Shown here in pieces: positions 33,384 to 38,454 of a DNA stretch of 38,454 bases. A program made the translations under genes and the position numbers. The DNA is from RGIG1934 sp964492545 (GTDB taxonomy: Bacteria > Bacillota > Clostridia > Lachnospirales > Lachnospiraceae). Under the pieces are notes generated by a model. The model saw only the letters and a program-made list of their open reading frames with translations. It had not been told where the DNA came from and searched no databases. The stretch is taken from positions 1 to 38,454 of the forward strand of contig CAZBKO010000009.1 in assembly GCA_964492545.1 (NCBI GenBank), in the 5' to 3' direction. The first letter of the stretch is position 1. Each line of letters begins with the position of its first letter.

Positions 33384-33401
33384 CCCCCTCTTTCGAGGGG
33401 G
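33384..33401. other. GC-rich hairpin with GAAA loop
   Basis: On the minus strand CCCCCTC and GAGGGGG flank a GAAA tetraloop. It lies just after the 36-residue gene. There is no T run, so it may stabilise the 3' end of that small transcript or be a weak terminator. Confidence 0.5.
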
Positions 33402-33407
33402 AGAAGA

Positions 33408-33518
33408 TTATTTCTTCTTGGACTTTTTGGATTTCTTTTTTTGTATCAAACTCTTCGTCGTGAGTGCCAATACTATGATTTCCATTAAGTCCTTTACTAT
33501 TTCAAGAACATCTTTCAT
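33408..33518 (-). CDS. Small basic amphipathic peptide (36 aa), toxin-like
   Basis: ATG 33518 with AAAGGAG at ideal spacing opens a 36-residue frame. The N-terminal two thirds form one amphipathic or membrane-seeking helix (VLEIVKDLMEIIVLALTT). The last twelve residues are nearly all lysine and serine (QKKKSKKSKKK). This is the shape of type I toxin peptides and holin-like toxins. A consensus promoter with an overlapping palindrome lies just upstream, and a GC-rich hairpin follows. No antisense RNA promoter has been established. Confidence 0.55.
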   Translation of the reverse strand: MKDVLEIVKDLMEIIVLALTTKSLIQKKKSKKSKKK

Positions 33519-33539
33519 ATCTTTTCTCCTTTCCTTTAT

Positions 33540-33577
33540 GATATAATCATCATATCATACTGTACACCGTATGTCAA
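33540..33577 (-). promoter_or_regulatory. Promoter with overlapping palindromic operator
   Basis: On the minus strand, TTGACA (33572-33577), a 17-base spacer and TATGAT (33549-33554). A near-palindrome GATATGATGATTATATC (33540-33556, 14 of 17 positions symmetric) covers the -10 box, as expected for a repressor site. Confidence 0.65.
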
Positions 33578-33644
33578 TGGCTTTTTAACAAATAATATTA
33601 TTTTGTTTTAGTCAGTATTTAATTTTCAATGTGCTTTTACTTTT

Positions 33645-34529
33645 TTATCTATACTGTTTCGGCGATATGCCTTCATTGGACATTTTCCTATAGCATATAC
33701 TCTTGGTTATTCCGTATCTGTCTGCTATCTTCTGCACCGGTACGTGCTCTTTTAGCAGTTCCTTGACCTCTTCAATGTTCCACTCGACTGCTGCCTGCTT
33801 CGCTCCTTCTGATGTGGCACTATCTGTCTTGTCTCCCTTCGGCTCTTCCTTGTTCCTGCTATCTGCTTCAGGGACAACTGCTGCCTCTCTGCTTAATGAA
33901 AGATACTCTGTTATGCTCTCTTCCATGAGTGCTATCTTCCTGTCAATATCCCTCATAGCTATACTCTTCATTTCCTGTATCTGATTATTTGATATAACAC
34001 TGCAGACGTTTGTGTTCCCGATGGATATTTTGAAATTGTACTGTACATCATTTCTCATTTCCACCGCCTGCTGAAGGAGCTTGCATCTTGCTGTAAGTGT
34101 TGTAATATGTTCCTGCGCTTTTAAAAGTGTTCTGTTATCTCCTGCGTTGAACTTATCATTGTTATCCTTAAGGCCTAGTGAAACCTTCAGGCATCTGTCT
34201 CTCTCTTTCATCTCCTCTTCTGTGCATTTTGATATATAGTTATGCAGTCGATCTGCTGCCACTGTTGTTATCTGCTCACATAGTGCTGTAGATTTCATCC
34301 TGCAGCTATTAATCTCAACGTGTGTTGGAAGTGAGCTCTTAGGCTGTGATGTAAGGTATACTATCTCATATATATCACTAAATGTATTACCGGTCATGTT
34401 ACTTACTATTATTCCCGGTCTATCGCCTTTCTGTTCACTCCCTCTGCTTTGTGTCTGCTCTATGTAATACACTTCTCCTCGTTCTGGTACTCTCTTTGCA
34501 GTTGTTTCTTTGAATTTATTAAATTCCAT
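33645..34529 (-). CDS. PemK/MazF-like protein fused to a helix-turn-helix domain
   Basis: A 294-residue protein. Residues ~15-130 match the PemK/MazF fold: ERGEVYYIEQTQSRGSEQKGDRPGIIVSN, then IYEIVYLTSQ, LPTHVEI, STALCEQITTV and SLGL. Toxins of this fold are mRNA endoribonucleases, and the GDRPGIIV and STALCEQI motifs are kept. Residues ~135-230 are a helical linker. The last ~45 residues (WNIEEVKELLKEHVPVQKIADRYGITKSICYRKMSNEGI) form a helix-turn-helix. No separate antitoxin gene is beside it, so it may be self-regulated or a repurposed regulator. AGGAGG precedes the ATG. Confidence 0.82.
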   Translation of the reverse strand: MEFNKFKETTAKRVPERGEVYYIEQTQSRGSEQKGDRPGIIVSNMTGNTFSDIYEIVYLTSQPKSSLPTHVEINSCRMKSTALCEQITTVAADRLHNYISKCTEEEMKERDRCLKVSLGLKDNNDKFNAGDNRTLLKAQEHITTLTARCKLLQQAVEMRNDVQYNFKISIGNTNVCSVISNNQIQEMKSIAMRDIDRKIALMEESITEYLSLSREAAVVPEADSRNKEEPKGDKTDSATSEGAKQAAVEWNIEEVKELLKEHVPVQKIADRYGITKSICYRKMSNEGISPKQYR

Positions 34530-34551
34530 AATTTTATCCTCCTAATTTGCT

Positions 34552-34567
34552 GTTGCACCGGTGCAAC
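34552..34567. repeat. Perfect 16-bp palindrome GTTGCACCGGTGCAAC, copy 1
   Basis: A perfect inverted repeat in the 39-base gap between the DUF551 gene and the PemK-HTH gene. An identical copy lies at 35238-35253, inside the ParB/DUF3102-like gene. Confidence 0.8.
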
Positions 34568-34568
34568 T

Positions 34569-34910
34569 TTACTCTTTTTCTTTGTATGGTTCCGGAAGTG
34601 GCATCCAGGCAATTACTTTACTAACATCTTTACGTTTGGGTTGGCTCCATTTTCCATCTTTTGTATGCAGCACTTCCGTTTTTCTTTCGCCAGTGGAGTA
34701 TTCTATTGTCACATTTACATCGTTTGAGGTTTTTTCAAACATGAACCGATTCCACTTATCAGTACCTTTAAGCTTTGCAAATATTGTATCGTGTTCTTCC
34801 GGCATCCCCTCACTGCATGGTATCCATTGTTGTTTTTCAAGCGCTTCTTTTACAATTTTCATAGATTTAACATAATCCTCATAAATGTCAGCACTATCTA
34901 TATCATACAA
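34569..34910 (-). CDS. DUF551 domain protein
   Basis: A phage-type protein of up to 113 residues. The DUF551 signature is clear: WIPCSEGMPEEHDTIFAKL, then KDGKW, then VIAWMPLPEPYKE. The family is common in prophages and conjugative elements; its function is unknown. The frame opens with TTG at 34910, overlapping the stop of the upstream gene by 8 bases, which suggests coupling. A later ATG at 34862 would give 97 residues with the full domain. It is followed by the perfect palindrome. Confidence 0.85.
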   Translation of the reverse strand: MYDIDSADIYEDYVKSMKIVKEALEKQQWIPCSEGMPEEHDTIFAKLKGTDKWNRFMFEKTSNDVNVTIEYSTGERKTEVLHTKDGKWSQPKRKDVSKVIAWMPLPEPYKEKE

Positions 34911-36024
34911 GATCTTTTCTATTTATCTGATGTATCTTAACCATGCTCTCTACTTCCGGAGTCTTGTTCTCTTCCAGTTCCTGAAGCTTTTTCTTCGTAT
35001 CACGGTCTATTCTGTCCTGCTCTTCATTGTATCTCTGTTCTTCAGTCTTCTCAGTCTCAGCCTTATTAACATATTCGTTACATTCTGTAGCTATTGTGGA
35101 CTTTCTTTCACACTCTTTATTGTGCAGGCACGAATAACATATTGATTCCATCTGAACTGGGTCTGGGTAAAAGTCAGTTTTCGTTGATTTCTCTTCGGCG
35201 GAGGTCACTTTTTCCTCTTTCTTTTCTGACTCGTTTTGTTGCACCGGTGCAACTTCCTCTTTTTTCTCTTCAGGAAGAACTTCATCAAGGCTACGTTCTT
35301 TATATTCTCTTGTTATAAATGCGCTGATATCAGACATTTGGAAGGTTTCTTTTTCATTACTTCTAAGGTTCATTACCGTTACAGGCTCTTCGACACCCTT
35401 AATCGATATCATATATTTGCCTTTACCCGATATTCTACCCATAAGCATTCCACTTCCAGTAGGAGCTATAATATCAAGTACTTCATTATTACGGTCTGCT
35501 GCCTTTAGCGACTCAAAGAACCCTTTATTGTCCTTTACCCACTGATGGAATACCTCTTCAAGTATGTTTTGTGTCGAAATTCCTTGATTTTCCTTCGGCT
35601 CGCACAATACTTCTATGTCTGATATTTTCTCTTCTTCTCTTATCTCTTTCTTTATCTCCTGTATCTGATTTCTCGAAAGATTCGTATTAATCTCTTCCAG
35701 TACTGCATCTGGAAGAGTAAGCATTTCAGCTAATTTAGAGAAGCCATAGCCCTTATACTTGTCTGAAAGCTTATCTGAGTAGTTATTCTCACTGAATCTG
35801 TCATTAATTGCTATGTATCTGCTTACTATGTCTTTTGAGAATCCATATTCTTTCTGTGCAAATTCTGCAACTGTCTTATATCCTCCACCTTCAAGTATGT
35901 TCGTATCTCTTGCTATCTTTAAAAGATATCCTGCTTCTACGAAGTGTTCTGCCTGACTGCTTATATTCGCATCAAGTCTCTGTTTAAATTCCTCATATGT
36001 ACTGTATTCTGTTATCTCTTCCAT
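34903..36024 (-). CDS. ParB/DUF3102-like DNA-binding protein of a mobile element
   Basis: A 373-residue protein. The N-terminal ~150 residues are helical, with the pattern FVEAGYLLKIARD, GGYKTVAEFAQKEYGFSKDIVSRYIAINDRFS, YGFSKLAEMLTLP and LSRNQIQEIKKEIREEEK. This resembles DUF3102/ParB-like early proteins of phages and conjugative elements, where a helix-turn-helix reads DNA. The central region is unassigned. The C-terminal part has a CYSCLHNKEC cysteine cluster that may bind zinc and a long Glu/Lys-rich coiled coil. AGGAGG precedes ATG 36024, nine bases after the PcfJ-like gene. Its own coding sequence contains a GTTGCACCGGTGCAAC palindrome. Confidence 0.6.
   Translation of the reverse strand: MEEITEYSTYEEFKQRLDANISSQAEHFVEAGYLLKIARDTNILEGGGYKTVAEFAQKEYGFSKDIVSRYIAINDRFSENNYSDKLSDKYKGYGFSKLAEMLTLPDAVLEEINTNLSRNQIQEIKKEIREEEKISDIEVLCEPKENQGISTQNILEEVFHQWVKDNKGFFESLKAADRNNEVLDIIAPTGSGMLMGRISGKGKYMISIKGVEEPVTVMNLRSNEKETFQMSDISAFITREYKERSLDEVLPEEKKEEVAPVQQNESEKKEEKVTSAEEKSTKTDFYPDPVQMESICYSCLHNKECERKSTIATECNEYVNKAETEKTEEQRYNEEQDRIDRDTKKKLQELEENKTPEVESMVKIHQINRKDLV
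35238..35253. repeat. Perfect 16-bp palindrome GTTGCACCGGTGCAAC, copy 2
   Basis: Identical to the copy at 34552-34567. Here it is inside a coding region, read as part of APVQQ on the minus strand. Confidence 0.8.
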
Positions 36025-36033
36025 ATTGTCCTC

Positions 36034-36939
36034 CTATACTACTTGCTGATTATTTTGTTCAGGTTCTTCAAGTGCCATGAAATCTACTTCAAGTACATCT
36101 GCAAGCAACTTCCCTGCAAGCTTTCCATGCCATATCTTGTTTCCATCTTTTCTAAGTTTCTTGTATTCTTCTTTTCTGAGGCGGTCACTCTTCTCGCCTA
36201 ACTCCCAGTCCTTCTTCGATAGTCTCTTGGTGATGGCTCTCTGCCACTTCTTAAGAAATTCTAGTGCTTCATCAAAATCCTTATTCTGATTGTCTCCTGT
36301 GGTTCTCTTTTGTCGTATCTGTCCGTGTGGCTCAACCTCCAACGTATACCATGGGGTATCTATATCTGCTGCCTTTCGAAGGAATAAGAGGTAGGTTTCT
36401 CTCTTATTCATCCTGTCGTAGTAGATATCACAGCTGTGTACACAATGATCTAGGATTGTTCCTTCTCTTACGATGTCTAATATTGATTTCGGAGCTACTA
36501 TTGCGTATTTCTTGTCCTTATACTCGTACTTGGTTAATTCAGAGCATACAGTATCAACCTTCTTGTATTTCTTGCCCCACATGGCTGCTGCCTTTTTCAT
36601 ATCTTCTCCAGCAAAGAATGCTATCATGTCCGTATGTGCTGCTCTGATGCTTGCAGGCTTGTACACCTTTTCCAAATTAATGTTCTTCTTAGCCCTCTTT
36701 GCCATGCTTAAATAGTCCTGCCAGGTACTGATGAGGTGTGATGCTGTATCGTTCGAATCCTTACTCTGTTTTACAATGTAATTCCATATCTTCTCATATG
36801 TCATATTTCCGGAAATGAAATTTAGGCTTTCGACGCTTATTCCTTTATCTCCAAAATACTTAATCATTTCATCTTTCCATATGGTGTTCTGAGTCTTTTC
36901 CTTCTGTAGCCACCTCATGTGGCATATAGCCCCGTCCAT
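36034..36939 (-). CDS. PcfJ-like protein, N-terminus lost
   Basis: A 301-residue PcfJ-domain protein from a mobile element. The PcfJ core is ILDHCVHSCDIYYDRMNKRETYLLFLRKAADIDTPWYTLEVEPHGQIRQKRTTGDNQNKDFDEAL, with the HCVH motif. PcfJ proteins are found on conjugative plasmids and phages; their function is not established. The minus-strand frame stays open beyond ATG 36939 and encodes AKLLKIDKARLKRLKAMDG, which looks like true protein, up to about 36995, where plus-strand phage capsid coding begins. So the 5' part of the gene is missing and ATG 36939 is internal. Confidence 0.75.
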   Translation of the reverse strand: MDGAICHMRWLQKEKTQNTIWKDEMIKYFGDKGISVESLNFISGNMTYEKIWNYIVKQSKDSNDTASHLISTWQDYLSMAKRAKKNINLEKVYKPASIRAAHTDMIAFFAGEDMKKAAAMWGKKYKKVDTVCSELTKYEYKDKKYAIVAPKSILDIVREGTILDHCVHSCDIYYDRMNKRETYLLFLRKAADIDTPWYTLEVEPHGQIRQKRTTGDNQNKDFDEALEFLKKWQRAITKRLSKKDWELGEKSDRLRKEEYKKLRKDGNKIWHGKLAGKLLADVLEVDFMALEEPEQNNQQVV

Positions 36940-38020
36940 AGCTTTTAATCTTTTGAGCCTTGCCTTGTCTATCTTTAATAGCTTGGCTACAGTAATTATA
37001 AATAAGCGAGGTGGAAATCCTTGTCCTAAGTGTCTTCCTTTTGTGGGAAAAGTATTGATAGATGATGTATGGAGTGGAGGCAGTTCTGAAGATGGTCCTT
37101 ATCCGTTAATGAGTAGTGCAATGGCAGCAGGCTTGTATCACCCAAGATGTAAGGACATACATACTACATATTTCCTAGGCATCAGTGCTCCACCCGATGA
37201 CACATACACCATAGAGGAACTTAACGATATCGAAGAGCAGTCAAAAGAAGAAGCAAAAGAGCAATATCTGCAGAGACAGCTAGAGGGCAATGAGAGACTT
37301 TCAAAGTATTCACTGGATCCGGATAACAAGAAGAAGTATCAGACTAGAGCTGATGAGTGTAAAGATACTATAGATTATATGTCAAATAGTTTTCGACCAG
37401 AATATGCAGAACATAGTATGATAGAAATCGATAAACAGCTTATAAATGTAAAAAAAGTTAAAAATAGTGAGTTTGATATGCTTGCAGACATTGATAGCAC
37501 AAGGAGAAGTAAAGCCGTCCGATTAGCAGAAAAGCATCTTCGTGAAATTAGAAAGATAGTACTAGCTGACTTTGAATTTCCGACAATCGCAGTAGTGGAT
37601 TTTGATAAAAATGGGTTAAATTCCGCTGCAATAGGAGGATATCATAGTAAATCAGGAATATTATTTATTAACAGTAAGTTCGATACAAACAAAAAAATAT
37701 TAGAGTATGTGAACAAAACCAAAGGACAATTTGCAAATTCAACTGCAAATGCACCATACTTACACGAATTAGGACATAAATATTACTATGATTGTATAAA
37801 AAAAGTTGCTAATAGAAATAATATAAGTTATAATGAATCAAGGAAAAGAATTGATACACTACTACTGAACTATATTAATAGTAATAAACTTGAATTTGAA
37901 AAAATAAGTAGCTATGCATATGGCTTTTACCAAAGAGGTTATTTTTCAGAAATCATAGCTGAGTGTATGGAATCTGATTTAAATATTGCAAAGATATTGC
38001 TGGAAATGATAAAAATGTGA
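36917..38020 (+). CDS. Phage minor capsid protein fragment with C-terminal metallopeptidase toxin-like domain
   Basis: The first ~25 codons read antisense through the PcfJ-like gene. Recognisable protein begins near 36992 with INKRGGNPCPKC, then YPLMSSAMAAGLYHPRCKDIHTTYFLG. This is the C-terminal part of minor capsid protein 2 or SPP1 gp7-like head morphogenesis proteins (CxxC plus HPxC). After a charged linker, residues ~150-367 form a separate domain with a zinc site LHELGHKYYYD (codons at 37763-37777 for HELGH) and a later SEIIAE that may give the third ligand. Such C-terminal peptidase or toxin domains are known on phage head proteins and polymorphic toxins. The true 5' part is absent. 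Confidence 0.65.
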   Translation: MWHIAPSIAFNLLSLALSIFNSLATVIINKRGGNPCPKCLPFVGKVLIDDVWSGGSSEDGPYPLMSSAMAAGLYHPRCKDIHTTYFLGISAPPDDTYTIEELNDIEEQSKEEAKEQYLQRQLEGNERLSKYSLDPDNKKKYQTRADECKDTIDYMSNSFRPEYAEHSMIEIDKQLINVKKVKNSEFDMLADIDSTRRSKAVRLAEKHLREIRKIVLADFEFPTIAVVDFDKNGLNSAAIGGYHSKSGILFINSKFDTNKKILEYVNKTKGQFANSTANAPYLHELGHKYYYDCIKKVANRNNISYNESRKRIDTLLLNYINSNKLEFEKISSYAYGFYQRGYFSEIIAECMESDLNIAKILLEMIKM

Positions 38021-38031
38021 GGTGATTAGAA

Positions 38032-38169
38032 ATGATGAGACACTATACTCCTGAAGAAATAGAATTACTTGAAAAGTTGAAAAGTAATGAATGCTCAGAA
38101 GAAGAAAAGAAAGTCATTATAGAAAAATTGCAGGAAATTGATAAAAAAGAACGTGGACCATTTGATTAA
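38032..38169 (+). CDS. Small acidic protein (45 aa)
   Basis: ATG 38032 with GAGGTG seven bases upstream opens 45 codons rich in Glu and Lys: YTPEEIELLEKLKSNE, then EEEKKVIIEKLQEIDKK. It is probably two helices and soluble. It follows the capsid-metallopeptidase gene by 11 bases and precedes a terminator, so it may be an immunity or chaperone-like partner. That is positional inference only; I do not recognise the family. Confidence 0.55.
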   Translation: MMRHYTPEEIELLEKLKSNECSEEEKKVIIEKLQEIDKKERGPFD

Positions 38170-38205
38170 TACCACCAATCAGAAATGATATGGTGGTATT
38201 TTTAT
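38169..38205 (+). terminator. Intrinsic terminator
   Basis: A perfect 9-bp stem (38169-38177 with 38191-38199), a 13-base loop and TTTTT. It overlaps the last base of the 45-residue gene. Confidence 0.88.
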
Positions 38206-38227
38206 ACTCTGAAAGGAAGTAAGGCAC

Positions 38228-38454
38228 ATGGATAATTTTAAATTAATATATAAGATACTTCGGATATTAGAAAAATCTATGGATGTTGAAGAACTTGACA
38301 ATAGTACATTATCAGCTGAGAGCCTTGGAATAACACAACCAAGATGGTGCAGGTTAATGAAAATACTAGCAGACTCCGGATATATCAATGGAATAAACGT
38401 GTCCAAGCGAGGTTCTGCCATTGCCAGACGAGTGATTCATACTCTAACATTGCA
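38228..38454 (+). CDS. YjcQ-like phage protein, partial
   Basis: At least 75 residues; the frame is open to the window edge. The start MDNFKLIYKILRILEKSMDVEELD, then SAESLGITQPRWCRLMKILADSGYINGI, matches the YjcQ family of small winged-helix-like proteins common in Firmicutes prophages. AAGGAAG precedes ATG 38228. It fits the phage origin of the preceding capsid gene. Confidence 0.7.
   Translation, partial: MDNFKLIYKILRILEKSMDVEELDNSTLSAESLGITQPRWCRLMKILADSGYINGINVSKRGSAIARRVIHTLTL

Noticed and set aside
33384..33401. GC-rich hairpin as a standard terminator
   Set aside because: No T run follows on either strand; listed only as a hairpin.
1..38454. CRISPR arrays, tRNA and rRNA genes, complete insertion sequences
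   Set aside because: I saw no regularly spaced repeats, no cloverleaf sequence, no rRNA-like stretches and no transposase with paired terminal repeats.

Overview
The window looks like the chromosome of an AT-rich anaerobic Clostridia member, most likely Lachnospiraceae. The signs are a pyruvate:ferredoxin oxidoreductase, a group B [FeFe] hydrogenase, a FeoA-FeoA-FeoB iron importer, an Amt-PII fusion, a CotJC-type manganese catalase and strong AGGAGG ribosome binding sites. One 18-base run of N lies inside feoB, so this is a draft assembly.

Layout. Bases 1-974 hold the 3' end of nifJ (PFOR) and its terminator. Bases 1084-5105 hold a small unknown gene, a LURP-one-like membrane protein, a lipoprotein with a metallopeptidase motif and a CorA-type transporter. 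Bases 5113-7939 are the feo operon, followed by a MacB/FtsX-type ABC pair (7960-10906). Bases 11071-12574 are a DUF3793-flavodoxin-DUF2325 operon. Next come proA, an Sfp-type phosphopantetheinyl transferase, an MGDG-synthase-like glycosyltransferase, the hydrogenase and a PutP-type symporter (to 18774). A minus-strand operon (24177 down to 18849) encodes an ABC exporter, an extracytoplasmic partner and a HAD phosphatase. It diverges from the Amt-PII fusion, which is followed by a large TPR/GAF/GGDEF protein and a cytosolic CZB chemoreceptor (to 31071).

From about 31660 to the end the DNA is a mosaic of mobile-element and phage pieces. It contains a cotJC gene cut at its 5' end, a large serine recombinase lacking its catalytic domain, small phage-like genes, a PemK-HTH fusion, DUF551, a ParB/DUF3102-like protein, a truncated PcfJ-like protein joined head to head with a phage minor capsid-metallopeptidase fragment, and a YjcQ-like gene.

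The most interesting regulatory signals are two. First, a repeated candidate structured RNA (1447-1546 and 11128-11208) has a hairpin loop that can form a 7-bp pseudoknot with sequence just upstream of the start codon; its stem carries compensatory changes between the copies, and I could not match it to a known class. Second, a 16-bp operator GTTAG-N6-CTAAC occurs three times: over the promoter of feoA, before feoB, and at the promoter of the DUF3793-flavodoxin operon. Together these suggest a low-iron regulon in which iron import and flavodoxin substitution are controlled together.
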